A stretch of 64,000 nucleotides of DNA from an uncultured Clostridia bacterium (lineage in GTDB: Bacteria > Bacillota > Clostridia > Christensenellales > Pumilibacteraceae). The stretch is from assembly GCA_947588325.1 (NCBI GenBank), contig CANPYH010000001.1:22558-86557 (forward strand), read 5' to 3'. The notes below the pieces were generated by a model. It was not told the origin of the DNA, did no database searches, and saw only the letters and a program-made list of their open reading frames with translations. Made by a program: the position numbers and the translations under genes. Positions within the stretch are counted from its first letter, which is position 1. Every line of letters begins with the position of its first letter. This document shows, piece by piece, positions 24,082 to 34,101 of this stretch.

Positions 24082-25899
24082 GTCCTCGTCCGCCTTTCTG
24101 TCGGGCATATTGTATATGCTGAATTCCGCTCTCACTCTGTCTTTGGGCAGAGTTGCGGATTTTGCGGCGGCAACTCTGTGATTTTTATACAACTCTGTGG
24201 CGTCTATGTCCACGCTTATAACCGTTTCGGGTCTGTCAAACGCTCCGCTTCTCAGTTCGGGGCGTTTCATTATTTCGGCGCATATCTCGGTAGGGAGCGA
24301 CCCGCCCGTAACATCCTCGGGCAGATAACCTTCCGGAGCGCCAACCCACACGAGGGTGACGTACTTTTTGTTGTACCCAATGCACCAGGCGTCGGTGTTA
24401 CCCGTTTCCGTGCCGACGGTGCCCGTTTTTGCCGCTATGTTGGGGATACGGGACAGCTTTTTTGCCGTGCCGCTCTTTGCGCACTCTGTCAGCATTTTAT
24501 TCAGAAGATAGGCGCTTTCTTCCTTAATCGCATTCTTCCCGCCGCCCGCTATCCTGCAATACGCCCTGCCGAGAGAGCGCAGGTCAACCCCGTATTCCAT
24601 ACCGCCGAGCGCAAGCGCAAGCCCGTTGTCGTTATCCGAAAAGGTAATGCCGAGTTTACGCGCAACATCTTTGGACTTTTCGATGCCGTTGATGTTAAGC
24701 ACTTTGACGGCGGGGACGTTAAGCGATTGGGATAAGCTCTCCGTCGCCGACACCCAGCCGTAATACTTTCCGAGGTAATTGGTCGGCTTGTAACTGCCGA
24801 AGTCGGTCGGCTCGTCAAGCAGGGGAGTTACGGGAGTTAGCACGCCGCTGTCGAGTGCGGGAGCGTAGCAGAGAATGGGCTTTATGGTGCTGCCCGGTCG
24901 TCGCTTCATGCCGACGAGGTTTTTATATGTGTTCGATGCAGCGGCGACTATCTCTTCGGTTTTGACGTCGAACACGAGAGCGGCGGCAGTCAGATCCGCC
25001 CTCGAGGCGAGACTCATTGCACCGAGAACGTGCGCCTGAATTGCCCCCTCATACGCCGTTCGGACGGACGTTTGAGCGGCGGCAGAGACGGCATGGTCAT
25101 AAAAAATATTTTCGTTAGCGTAGGTTGTTACAAACTCTGTCTCATTGCAAGCGTCGAGGTATTCTTCCTTTGTTATGTGGCCGAGATCGAGCATGCGCTC
25201 GAGGACGAGTTTTTTCCTGCTTTCGGTGTTCTCCCTGTGCTTTATCGGGTCGAATTTGGCGGGATTGTTAATTATGGCGGCGAGCGCGGCGCTCTCGTCA
25301 AGTTCGATTTCGGCAGCGGATTTGCCGAAAAACCGTCTCGAAGCCGTTTCTATACCGTATATGTTATTGCCGAAATACAGGCTATTCAGATATAGCCCTA
25401 AAATCTCGTCCTTGCTTAATCTCTGCTCGATTGCCCTCGCTATACGAATCTCGCGTACTTTTCGCGAAAAAGTCTTTTCGGGAGTGAGATAGGTGTTTTT
25501 TACCAGCTGTTGAGTAATGGTCGAAGCGCCCTCTTTCGCGCTTCCTGTTGCTATATCTTTGATGAGAGCAGCTCCGATCCTCCGAATGTCTATTGCGCCG
25601 TGCTCATAGAAACGCGCGTCCTCGATGGATATGAATGCGTTTTTTGTATCCTCACCGATTTTATCGAAGTCGATTTTCAGATTGCCGTTCTTCGTTACAG
25701 AGGAAAGGAAGTTGCCGTCAGCGTCGTAAAGGTCGTATTTTTCGGTGAGGCGGGACAGGGGAGCCATGTCGAATTCGCCGAATTGTTTGATACGCACGTT
25801 CGGGTCGGTAATGACAAAGAGAGCCGCCGCGAAGCCTATAATCGCGACTAATATCAGAAAAGCCGTTATGCGTATTACTCTTCGGATAATTTTCACCAC
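24028..25899 (-). CDS. Class A penicillin-binding protein (PBP1A type)
   Basis: A 623-aa bifunctional peptidoglycan synthase. One N-terminal membrane anchor (FLILVAIIGFAAALFVI), a glycosyltransferase domain (catalytic Glu in SIEDARFYEHGAID; GASTITQQLVKN; RKVREIRIARAIEQ; YLNSLYFGNNIYGIE), then a transpeptidase with SxxK in RPGSTIKPIL, SxN in SQSLNVPAV and KTGT in AAKTGTVGTETGNTDAW. It starts with tandem GTG codons (25899, 25896) with no clear Shine-Dalgarno; a TATACT box lies 4 nt upstream. Diverges from miaB and runs into thiI. Confidence 0.94.
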   Translation of the reverse strand: MVKIIRRVIRITAFLILVAIIGFAAALFVITDPNVRIKQFGEFDMAPLSRLTEKYDLYDADGNFLSSVTKNGNLKIDFDKIGEDTKNAFISIEDARFYEHGAIDIRRIGAALIKDIATGSAKEGASTITQQLVKNTYLTPEKTFSRKVREIRIARAIEQRLSKDEILGLYLNSLYFGNNIYGIETASRRFFGKSAAEIELDESAALAAIINNPAKFDPIKHRENTESRKKLVLERMLDLGHITKEEYLDACNETEFVTTYANENIFYDHAVSAAAQTSVRTAYEGAIQAHVLGAMSLASRADLTAAALVFDVKTEEIVAAASNTYKNLVGMKRRPGSTIKPILCYAPALDSGVLTPVTPLLDEPTDFGSYKPTNYLGKYYGWVSATESLSQSLNVPAVKVLNINGIEKSKDVARKLGITFSDNDNGLALALGGMEYGVDLRSLGRAYCRIAGGGKNAIKEESAYLLNKMLTECAKSGTAKKLSRIPNIAAKTGTVGTETGNTDAWCIGYNKKYVTLVWVGAPEGYLPEDVTGGSLPTEICAEIMKRPELRSGAFDRPETVISVDIDATELYKNHRVAAAKSATLPKDRVRAEFSIYNMPDRKADEDLFFGDYENFRVVSGFDD

Positions 25900-25959
25900 G
25901 GTTAGTATAATCTTTCATAAAATTATTACTCAGTCAAATGCAGAAAACCCCGTCATTGC

Positions 25960-25988
25960 TTGCTAATTTCGACACCGTTTGATATAAT
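25960..25988 (+). promoter_or_regulatory. Promoter of the miaB operon
   Basis: TTGCTA (25960-25965), 17 bp, TATAAT (25983-25988). The likely GTG start of miaB is only 7 nt after the -10, so the transcript would be leaderless or nearly so. Confidence 0.65.
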
Positions 25989-25995
25989 TGTATTC

Positions 25996-27297
25996 GTGGA
26001 AAGGGTTTATATAAAAACATACGGCTGTCAGATGAACGTCCATGAAACGGAAAAACTTTATGCGGCGTTCGAGCGTGAGGGAATAGGCGCGGCAGACAGC
26101 GCCGAAAACGCGGATATAGTCGTTCTTAACACCTGTTGCGTGAGAGAGGGGGCGGAGACGCGGGTCATAGGCAATCTCGGTCGCATTAAAAAGCTCAAGC
26201 AGTCGAATCCCAATCTGATTGTAGCTGTGTGCGGGTGCATGACGCAGCAGGAGAAAGCGGCGGAAATGCTCCGTAAACGCTGCCCTTTCATTAACATAAT
26301 CACGGGCACATACAGTCTCGGCGCTCTGCCGCAGATGGTTAAGGCTGTCCGTAGCGGTGAAAAGTTTATACTCGACCTTTCCGTCAACGAAGAGATCCCG
26401 ATGGGGATTAACGAGGCATGCCGCTCGGATAACGTCAACCGCTTCGTAAATATCATGTACGGTTGCGACAATTTCTGCACGTATTGCATTGTGCCGTACG
26501 TCAAGGGCAGGGAGCGCAGTCGCAGGCTTGCTGACGTCAAAAGCGAGGTTGAGGGGCTTGTCAGAAACGGGGCGAAGGAGATTACTCTTCTCGGTCAGAA
26601 TGTCAATTCCTACCGCGACGGCAATAACGATTTTTACGCGCTTCTTTCCGAACTCTCTGCTATCGACGGCGATTTCTGGATAAAGTTCATGACTTCTCAC
26701 CCCAAAGACCTGTCGGGCGACGTTATTAAACTTATCGGCAGAGAAAAGAAACTCGCAAATTATGTGCATTTGCCCGTTCAGTCGGGTAGCGACGAAATAC
26801 TTAAAAAGATGAACAGAAAATACAGCGTTGCCGATTACCTCCGCAAGATCGACATGATACGCGAATATATCCCGCACGCGGGTCTTACAAGCGATATTAT
26901 TGTAGGCTTTCCGACGGAGACGGAGGAGGACTTTGCCGCAACTCTCGACTTGGTAAGGCGGGTTCGGTATAACAACCTGTTTATGTTTATATACTCCAAG
27001 CGCAACGGTACGCCTGCCGCTATTATGGAAGGACAGGTGCCCGAGGCGATTAAAAAGGAGCGTATAACTCGGCTCATTAACGCTCAGTCGGAAATATCAA
27101 ATGAGCTGGCTTCGGTTTGCGTCGGCGAGACGTTCAGAGTACTTTGCGACGGTCGGGGCAAAAACGCGACGGGCAAAACTTCGGACGACAGAGTGATAGT
27201 ATTCGACGACGGCGGCGCGGATCTGTATAACCGATTTGTTGACGTTGAGGTTACGTCGGCAAAGAACAGCAAACTTTACGGGAGGATAAAAGTATGA
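25996..27297 (+). CDS. miaB: tRNA-2-methylthio-N6-dimethylallyladenosine synthase
   Basis: A 433-aa radical SAM methylthiotransferase acting on i6A37 of tRNA. The N-terminal UPF0004 domain starts RVYIKTYGCQMNVHE with its three cluster cysteines (TYGCQMN, LNTCCVRE, VCGCMTQ). The radical SAM triad is YGCDNFCTYCIVPYVKG near residue 150, and a TRAM domain closes the C-terminus (GETFRVLCDG..). The start is GTG 25996, the only start codon that keeps the conserved N-terminus without including promoter sequence. The stop overlaps mutS by 4 nt. miaA is in the same operon. Confidence 0.95.
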   Translation: MERVYIKTYGCQMNVHETEKLYAAFEREGIGAADSAENADIVVLNTCCVREGAETRVIGNLGRIKKLKQSNPNLIVAVCGCMTQQEKAAEMLRKRCPFINIITGTYSLGALPQMVKAVRSGEKFILDLSVNEEIPMGINEACRSDNVNRFVNIMYGCDNFCTYCIVPYVKGRERSRRLADVKSEVEGLVRNGAKEITLLGQNVNSYRDGNNDFYALLSELSAIDGDFWIKFMTSHPKDLSGDVIKLIGREKKLANYVHLPVQSGSDEILKKMNRKYSVADYLRKIDMIREYIPHAGLTSDIIVGFPTETEEDFAATLDLVRRVRYNNLFMFIYSKRNGTPAAIMEGQVPEAIKKERITRLINAQSEISNELASVCVGETFRVLCDGRGKNATGKTSDDRVIVFDDGGADLYNRFVDVEVTSAKNSKLYGRIKV

Positions 27298-29861
27298 AAC
27301 TGCCCGGCGCTTCACAAATGATAAACCAATACCTTGAAATCAAGGATCAGAACCCGGGGTGTCTGTTATTTTTCAGGTTAGGCGACTTCTACGAGCTGTT
27401 TTTCGATGACGCGGTAACGGCGAGTAAGGAGCTGGATCTCGTGCTTACGGGCAAACAATGCGGACTTCCCGAGCGCGCTCCCATGTGCGGCATACCATAT
27501 CATGCTGCCGACTCTTACATAGCAAAGCTGATAGACAGGGGATATAAAGTAGCCGTTTGCGAGCAGATGGAAATACCCAAGAAAGGGCTTGCAAAAAGGG
27601 AGATAGTGCGCGTGGTTACGCCCGGAACTGTTACAGACGGGGAAATGCTCGCGCCGGGGAAGAATAACTACCTTCTTTCCGTCTGCCTCGAGGGGAATAA
27701 AGCGGGCGTATGCTGGGCGGATATCTCCACGGGCGAGTTCAACCGCGCCACGATAGACGCGCAGGTTCCCCTTCGGCTTAACGATCTCCTCGCGCGAATT
27801 GCGCCGTCGGAGATTATTTGCAATGCGGATATGAAGAAAGAGAGTGCAAATCTCTCACTCGTTAAATACGGCGGAGTTTGCGAGTTTCAGCTCTTCGACG
27901 CGACATACTTTGATCTCGCGAGCGCCGAGAAGATAATCAAAGAGATGTGCAAAGCTTCTGCCGAAATACTTCTTGAGGACGACGTGTGCAAAAAGGCTTG
28001 CGGCGCGCTCCTGATCTATGTTCGCCAAACTCAGAAATTACCCCTTCGCTATATCCGCACTGCCGAGAACAACGAAAAGGTGATGACGTTGGACAGCAAC
28101 GCCATGCGGACTTTGGAAATTCTCAAGTGCGCGGACGGTAAGGAGCGCGGTTCGGTCGCCTCCGCTATCGATATGACTAAAACGGGCATGGGCTCGCGAC
28201 TTATTAAGAAATGGCTATCTGCGCCGAGCAACGACGAGAAGATTATAAACATTCGGCTTAACGGCGTTGAGGAGCTTGTGAATAACGGCATACTTCGCGG
28301 CGAGTTAAGGAATTGCCTTTCGGACGTCTTTGACATAGAGAGGTTGGGGACGAGGCTGTCATACGGCGACATAAAACCGAGGTCGTGTCTGTCTCTCGCA
28401 AAGTCGCTGTCCAATCTTCCGAAAATCAAGGAGTTGCTCTCCTCATGCACTTCGGATATACTTAAAGGGCTGGGACGTTCCATAGACCCGCTCACCGACG
28501 TAGCGGCTACGCTGACTGCCGCGATAAGTCAGGACGCTCCCGTGCGCTCGTCGGACGGCGGTATATTTAACAGCGGCTACAACGCCGAACTCGACTCTTA
28601 CAGGGATATCTCCGCCAACTCCAAAACCATACTTGCGCAGATAGAGGCGCAGCAAAAGGAAGAGACGGGCATTAAAAACCTTCGCGTGGGGTATAACGGC
28701 GTGTTCGGATATTTTATCGAAGTCCCCAAATCGCAGGTGGATAAAGTCCCTTACTACTATGTGCGTAAGCAAACGACGGTTAACTCCGAGAGGTACATAA
28801 CCGAGGAGCTTAAAACGGTCGAGGATAAAATACTCCATGCCGACGAGCGCGCGCTTACCCTCGAGCAGGACCTTTACAAATCGCTTATCGACGCATTGTC
28901 GAAGCAGTCGGAGCGCGTAATCAACACCGCGACCGCGATCGCACAGGCGGACGTACTGGCTTCCAATGCGGAAGTGGCGGCTAAATACAACTACACAAAG
29001 CCGGTGATAGGCGAGTTGGTCGAGGCTATCGATATCAAAGAGGGACGGCACCTTATCGTCGAGCGCATGAACGGTATATCGTTTGTGCCCAACGACACCT
29101 TCCTCAACGGCGGGGATAGCCGCATAATGATTATAACGGGACCGAATATGGCGGGGAAGAGCATATATATGCGCCAGGTCGCTATAATAGTTATCCTCAT
29201 GGGCTGTTTCGTTCCAGCGTCGTCTGCGCGCATATCGATAGTGGATAAGCTGTTCACTCGTGTCGGGGCGAGCGACGACCTCCATACGGGGCGCAGCACC
29301 TTTATGGTCGAGATGAGCGAAGTCTCGTATATTCTCGGCAATGCGACGGATAAGAGCCTCGTTTTGCTCGACGAGGTTGGCAGAGGCACGGCGACATACG
29401 ACGGACTTTCTATAGCTTGGGCTGTCATCGAATATCTCGCGAATAATTATAAGGCGAACGTCATGTTCTCCACGCACTATCACGAGCTGACCGACCTTGA
29501 AGGCGTACTCGACGGCGTTAAAAACTACAAAATAGCGGTTAAAGAGCTGTCGGACGGAATAGTGTTCCTGCACAAAATGCTCCGTGGCAGCGCAAACCGC
29601 AGCTTCGGTATAGAAGTTGCGGGTCTGTCGGGACTTCCCGCACCCGTACTCACGCGTGCGAAAGAGCTGCTTAAACAGCTGGAAAAGCTCAATATTGCCC
29701 GTCAGCAGTCGTCGGCTTATCAGCAAGTCTCGATGTTTAATACCGATGTGTCCAACGAGATAGTCAAGATATTGCGCGAGCTCGATCCCGACGATATAAG
29801 TCCCCGCGCGGCTTACGATATACTTATGGACCTCAAGGAGAAAGCGGAGGTGGATAAATGA
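27294..29861 (+). CDS. mutS: DNA mismatch repair protein MutS
   Basis: An 855-aa mismatch sensor. The N-terminal mismatch-binding domain has FFRLGDFYELFFDDA with the Phe-x-Glu wedge. The ATPase domain has Walker A GPNMAGKSIYMRQ near residue 620, Walker B LVLLDEVGRGTATYDGLS near 695, and STHYHEL. The helical C-terminal tail holds the dimer region. Full length. It overlaps miaB and mutL by 4 nt each (ATGA). Confidence 0.98.
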   Translation: MKLPGASQMINQYLEIKDQNPGCLLFFRLGDFYELFFDDAVTASKELDLVLTGKQCGLPERAPMCGIPYHAADSYIAKLIDRGYKVAVCEQMEIPKKGLAKREIVRVVTPGTVTDGEMLAPGKNNYLLSVCLEGNKAGVCWADISTGEFNRATIDAQVPLRLNDLLARIAPSEIICNADMKKESANLSLVKYGGVCEFQLFDATYFDLASAEKIIKEMCKASAEILLEDDVCKKACGALLIYVRQTQKLPLRYIRTAENNEKVMTLDSNAMRTLEILKCADGKERGSVASAIDMTKTGMGSRLIKKWLSAPSNDEKIINIRLNGVEELVNNGILRGELRNCLSDVFDIERLGTRLSYGDIKPRSCLSLAKSLSNLPKIKELLSSCTSDILKGLGRSIDPLTDVAATLTAAISQDAPVRSSDGGIFNSGYNAELDSYRDISANSKTILAQIEAQQKEETGIKNLRVGYNGVFGYFIEVPKSQVDKVPYYYVRKQTTVNSERYITEELKTVEDKILHADERALTLEQDLYKSLIDALSKQSERVINTATAIAQADVLASNAEVAAKYNYTKPVIGELVEAIDIKEGRHLIVERMNGISFVPNDTFLNGGDSRIMIITGPNMAGKSIYMRQVAIIVILMGCFVPASSARISIVDKLFTRVGASDDLHTGRSTFMVEMSEVSYILGNATDKSLVLLDEVGRGTATYDGLSIAWAVIEYLANNYKANVMFSTHYHELTDLEGVLDGVKNYKIAVKELSDGIVFLHKMLRGSANRSFGIEVAGLSGLPAPVLTRAKELLKQLEKLNIARQQSSAYQQVSMFNTDVSNEIVKILRELDPDDISPRAAYDILMDLKEKAEVDK

Positions 29862-31735
29862 GAATAAATGTGCTCGACAGCTCCGTATTCAACAGGATCG
29901 CGGCGGGCGAAGTCGTGGACAGACCCGCTTCCGTCGCCAAAGAGCTCGTCGAAAACGCCATAGACAGCGGCGCTACGGCTATATCCGTTTTCGTGGACAA
30001 GGGCGGACGATATATCAGAGTGACCGATAACGGCTGCGGCATAGCGGCAGAGGACGTAAAAACCGCATTTCTTCCGCATGCTACAAGCAAGATCAGGGAG
30101 ATATCCGACCTTGACGCAATAAGCACATTGGGTTTCAGGGGAGAGGCGCTGCCGAGTATTGCTTCCGTCGCAAAAGTCACTATGCTGACCAAACGTCCCG
30201 AGGACGAACTCGGTACGGAATATATTATCGAGAACGGCAAGGAAATCGGCTTTACCGAAAAGGGTGCGCCTAACGGCACAACCGTCACAGTTGATGAACT
30301 CTTCGCCAACGTGCCCGCGAGGCTGAAATTCATGCGGTCGGACAGGAGCGAGGAGGGAGATATAACCTCGCTATTGCAGCGGCTCGCAATTGCCAACTAC
30401 AACGTATCGTTCTCTTTTTCGGCTCGGGGCAAAGAGGTTTTCTCGACGAGCGGAAAAGGGCTTAAGGAGGCGATTTATGCCATCTACGGTATGAATTTCC
30501 TCGAAGAAACGCAATTTATAAGCAGTTCTATGTCTGACATAGCACTATTTGGGTATATTAACAAGCCGACGTTTTCCAAGCACAATCGCTCATATCAGAC
30601 GCTTATAGTGAACGGCAGGTATGTCGTCAACTCGGATATTTCCTTCTGGATATACAATTGCTTTTCGAACTTTCTGATGAAGCGGCAATATCCCGCATAC
30701 GTCCTCTTCCTTAACCTACCGAACGATATGGTGGATATCAATGTTCACCCGAGCAAAATGGAAGTTAAGTTTGTCGACTTCGGGATAATACGCAAAATGC
30801 TGTCATCGGCAATTTCGGAGGCGTTGAAAGAGTCGGCGCATACCCCGAGCGAGATTGCGCTCGGCGGTCGGGAAGAAAGCTCTCATGAGGCGTATTTCGG
30901 CGGCAGTTCTCCCGCGGGTGGAACGAAGTCGGAAGTTGCAAATAAAGATGGGGAGATTCTTAAACCTCCGCCCATCGGGCTTGATGATGTATTCCCGGAT
31001 ATTTCCTTTGCGGGATCTTCCGTCCTGAATGACAGCGCCTTTTCTTCGCCGACAAACGTTCCGAGAATATCGGTAGATCCGCCGAAGGAAAGACAGTTCG
31101 GAATTTTGCACGACGTTATCGAGGATGTAAGCGGGCAAAAAGCAACCCCCAAGCTCAGACTTTCGGAATATAAGTATATCGGCAAAATGTTCGATACTTA
31201 TCTAATGCTTGAAAAGGGCGACGAAGTATTGATAATAGACCAGCACGCCGCGCACGAGCGCATTTTGTATGACAGCCTGTCCGAGAGCGTGGAAAAGGGC
31301 GCGGATACCGTCCAGACTCTGCTTGTTCCATATATATTCGATGTCGGTCCGCGCGATTCGGTCCTGATTGACGAGAATATCGACGAGATAACCTCGCTCG
31401 GGTTCGCACTTAACCGACTTTCGGGACAGACTTATTCTCTGTCCGCACTGCCGCTTCTTCTCAGCGGCGCGGGTTTGGGGGATCTCGTCTCGTCCATGAT
31501 TGACGCGCTCAAAACCTGCAGATTGAGCAAAAAGACTTTTCTCAAAGAACAGCTTATGCAGAGCGCGTGTAAAGCGGCCGTTAAGGGCAGAATGGATCTT
31601 TCTGATGGCGAAATTAAGAAATTACTTCAAACGATTGAAGAGAAAAATATCGAACTGCTTTGTCCGCACGGCAGACCTATTGCGGTTAAACTTAAAGAAA
31701 CGGAAGTGGAAAAATGGTTCAAAAGAATCGTGTGA
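29858..31735 (+). CDS. mutL: DNA mismatch repair protein MutL
   Basis: A 625-aa GHKL ATPase with endonuclease domain. The N-terminus has VKELVENAIDSGATAI, VTDNGCGIAAED, LGFRGEALPSIASV and GTTVTVDELFANVPARLKF. The C-terminal half has the metal-binding DQHAAHERILYD, marking an endonuclease-active MutL as in Bacillus, and ends CPHGRPIAVKL. A TATGTCTGACATA palindrome lies inside at 30528-30542. The end overlaps miaA by 22 nt. Confidence 0.97.
   Translation: MRINVLDSSVFNRIAAGEVVDRPASVAKELVENAIDSGATAISVFVDKGGRYIRVTDNGCGIAAEDVKTAFLPHATSKIREISDLDAISTLGFRGEALPSIASVAKVTMLTKRPEDELGTEYIIENGKEIGFTEKGAPNGTTVTVDELFANVPARLKFMRSDRSEEGDITSLLQRLAIANYNVSFSFSARGKEVFSTSGKGLKEAIYAIYGMNFLEETQFISSSMSDIALFGYINKPTFSKHNRSYQTLIVNGRYVVNSDISFWIYNCFSNFLMKRQYPAYVLFLNLPNDMVDINVHPSKMEVKFVDFGIIRKMLSSAISEALKESAHTPSEIALGGREESSHEAYFGGSSPAGGTKSEVANKDGEILKPPPIGLDDVFPDISFAGSSVLNDSAFSSPTNVPRISVDPPKERQFGILHDVIEDVSGQKATPKLRLSEYKYIGKMFDTYLMLEKGDEVLIIDQHAAHERILYDSLSESVEKGADTVQTLLVPYIFDVGPRDSVLIDENIDEITSLGFALNRLSGQTYSLSALPLLLSGAGLGDLVSSMIDALKTCRLSKKTFLKEQLMQSACKAAVKGRMDLSDGEIKKLLQTIEEKNIELLCPHGRPIAVKLKETEVEKWFKRIV
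30528..30542. repeat. Palindromic motif copy 2 (in mutL)
   Basis: CTATGTCTGACATAG, a perfect odd palindrome with 7-bp arms. It shares 14 bases with the copies at 47311 and 59498. Confidence 0.6.
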
Positions 31736-32679
31736 AAAAGCACGCAAAATATGATATCCCAAGAGATGACTCGAAGTTGCGATTTATTGCTATCGGCGGA
31801 CCGACATGTATCGGTAAATCGGCTTATGCGATCAAACTTGCAAAGAAGTATAACGGCGAGATTATAAGCGCTGACTCCGTGCAGATATACAAGAAATTGA
31901 ATATCGGCTCGGGCAAGGTTACGGAAGAGGAAATGCAGGGTATCCCGCACCACCTGTTGGACATAATTATGCCTAACCAAACTATCACGATCGCCGATTT
32001 CGCCGACATGGCAAGGAAATGTATTAAGGAAATTATCTCGCGCGGGAAATTGCCTATAGTCGTCGGCGGGACCGGCTTGTATATCGACGCGCTTCTTAAC
32101 GATTATTCTTGCGGGGATAGCGCGCCCAATTACGATATTCGCGAGAGAATGACCTCGGTGCAGGAAGTATTCCTTGAAGATTATATGAAAAGCTCGCTGG
32201 ACTCCCTCGATGACGAATCGATATTGAATAAGAAGGACGCGCCGCGCCTCGAACGCGAGATCGAGCAGTGGTTGGACGGCAGCGCTTTCGACCTTTCTGA
32301 CGAATCGGACTGCTATGAAGAGCCTTATGACGCGCTGTTATTGTTCCTTGACAATGACAGAAATTTAATCGACGAGCTTGCGGAAAAACGCATATATTAC
32401 ATGCTCGATCACGGTCTGATTGAGGAAGTCAGGAAACTTCGCGCGTATTGGAATTATAAGAGCATGAACAGCAGCGTCGGCTACCGTGACGTAATAACGG
32501 GTCTTAAGCACAGAGCGGATAAGCAGACAATCGCCGACATGATGATGGATAGTTATCACGCGCTGATTAAAAAACAGCAAATGTTTTTCAATAGTATAAG
32601 ATGGGGGAATAAGGCGCATATTGTGGACGGAGATTTCAAAAAAGCCGATGTGGCGGTAAGGGAGTTTATGGGTCGATGA
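31714..32679 (+). CDS. miaA: tRNA dimethylallyltransferase
   Basis: A 321-aa enzyme adding dimethylallyl to A37 of tRNAs reading UNN codons, the substrate of MiaB. P-loop FIAIGGPTCIGKSAYAIKLA (about 26-45), SADSVQIYKKLNIGSGKV, GIPHHLLDII, and VVGGTGLYIDALL are diagnostic; SVGYRDVI stands near residue 260. The ATG at 31714 lies inside mutL; an in-frame GTG at 31732, closer to the domain start, is a possible alternative. Confidence 0.95.
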   Translation: MVQKNRVKKHAKYDIPRDDSKLRFIAIGGPTCIGKSAYAIKLAKKYNGEIISADSVQIYKKLNIGSGKVTEEEMQGIPHHLLDIIMPNQTITIADFADMARKCIKEIISRGKLPIVVGGTGLYIDALLNDYSCGDSAPNYDIRERMTSVQEVFLEDYMKSSLDSLDDESILNKKDAPRLEREIEQWLDGSAFDLSDESDCYEEPYDALLLFLDNDRNLIDELAEKRIYYMLDHGLIEEVRKLRAYWNYKSMNSSVGYRDVITGLKHRADKQTIADMMMDSYHALIKKQQMFFNSIRWGNKAHIVDGDFKKADVAVREFMGR

Positions 32680-33884
32680 ACAACGAATTAATAGCCGAGG
32701 CGGAGAGGGAATACTCAAAAGACTTCGCCGAAATAGATAAGACGGCTCTTTCTAACCAGCAAAAGGTTCTCGACGCATTCAGGGATTGTCGCGTTTCATC
32801 GAGACACTTCGCGCCTTCGACGGGTTATGGGTACGGCGACGACGGGCGGGATAAACTCTCCGAAGTATTTGCCGCCGTTTTTCGCACGGAAGCGGCATTG
32901 ACTTCCGCACACTTCGCGTCGGGTACACATACGATTTCTTGCGCATTATTTGGCATTTTGCGCCCAAATGATAGGGTATTATGTCTGTCAGGGTATCCTT
33001 ATGACACGCTTCGAGGCGTTATCTTCGGCGAGGGCAACGGCTCCCTTAAAGACTTCGGAATAACTTTTGACGTAGCCGAACTGTCGGGCGGCAAGCTCGA
33101 TTACGAGCTTATCGAGAGTAAACTTCGCTCCCGCCCGTACTCGGCACTCTATTTCCAGCGCAGCCCCGGATATGAGCGAAGGAAGGGCTTTTCGATTGAA
33201 GAAATAGCGGATATAATATCCTTCGTCCGCAAGTTTACCGACGCTCCGTTTATTGTCGATAATTGCTACGGTGAGTTTGCCGAGACGCGTGAGCCGAGTG
33301 AAGTGGGCGCGGATCTGATTATCGGCTCTCTCATCAAAAATCCCGGAGGGTCTCTCGCTCCCACAGGCGGATATGTCGCGGGAAAGAGGGAGCTGGTCGA
33401 TAAGGTGGCGGCAAGCCTCACGGCACCCGGGCTCGGCGCGGAAATAGGCTCCTACGAGCATTCGTACAGGAACTTTTATCAGGGACTGTTTATCGCTCCG
33501 CACGTCGTTGCGCAGGCGAGAAAGGGCGGACTGTTGATAGCCGCCGTGCTGGAGAGGTTGGGTTATACCGTCTTTCCGTCCGCTGCAGAACGCTGCGGAG
33601 ATATTGTCAGGGTTATCGACTTCAACGACAAAGAGAAGATGTTGCGGTTTTGCCGCGCCTTGCAAGAGGCGTCGCCGATAGACAGCTTTGCGCGTCCCGA
33701 CCCTTGGGACATGCCCGGGTATGAGGATCAAGTCATTATGGCTGCAGGCACCTTTGTTCAAGGCTCGTCAATCGAGTTGAGCGCGGACGCTCCCGTGCGC
33801 CCTCCGTACTCGCTTTACGTCCAGGGCGGCATCACTTACGAGCATACGAAAATCGCTCTCGAACGCTGTTTACAGGCGTTATAA
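32676..33884 (+). CDS. PLP-dependent methionine gamma-lyase family protein (YnbB-like)
   Basis: A 402-aa PLP enzyme of the family once called aluminium resistance protein. Seen: STGYGYGDDGRDKL, SAHFASGTHTISCALFG, SGYPYDTLRGVI, VDNCYGEF, and the Schiff-base Lys in GSLIKNPGGSLAPTGGYVAG. These blocks match the family often found after miaA in Firmicutes. The true substrate is not established. It starts in the miaA stop (ATGA) and ends the miaB operon. Confidence 0.9.
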   Translation: MNNELIAEAEREYSKDFAEIDKTALSNQQKVLDAFRDCRVSSRHFAPSTGYGYGDDGRDKLSEVFAAVFRTEAALTSAHFASGTHTISCALFGILRPNDRVLCLSGYPYDTLRGVIFGEGNGSLKDFGITFDVAELSGGKLDYELIESKLRSRPYSALYFQRSPGYERRKGFSIEEIADIISFVRKFTDAPFIVDNCYGEFAETREPSEVGADLIIGSLIKNPGGSLAPTGGYVAGKRELVDKVAASLTAPGLGAEIGSYEHSYRNFYQGLFIAPHVVAQARKGGLLIAAVLERLGYTVFPSAAERCGDIVRVIDFNDKEKMLRFCRALQEASPIDSFARPDPWDMPGYEDQVIMAAGTFVQGSSIELSADAPVRPPYSLYVQGGITYEHTKIALERCLQAL

Positions 33885-34014
33885 ACCCGCAAAATCGCGT
33901 GGGTAATAACTTGCCGAATATTGTTGATAAAATGTGCATAACTCGCCAAGTGATTTTTTTTACGGTTATATTTTGTTAACCGATTCTTTCCGTCAAAACC
34001 GCTATAAGTAAAGG

Positions 34015-34043
34015 AAAGAGCCGCGCAATTAGCGGCTCTTTTG
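34015..34043. terminator. Terminator between the PLP enzyme gene and the PadR fusion gene
   Basis: A 10-bp stem AAAGAGCCGC (34015-34024) / GCGGCTCTTT (34032-34041) with a 7-nt loop, between converging genes. Confidence 0.75.
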
Positions 34044-34101
34044 GTATATTTTGGTATATATCGGTAAATGATTTTGCGGATTTCTCCGCACTCGGGCATA
34101 A

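Noticed and set aside
28443..29726. A 427-codon minus-strand open frame opposite mutS
   Set aside because: Shadow of the conserved MutS ATPase region; composition is not protein-like and no start signal is seen.
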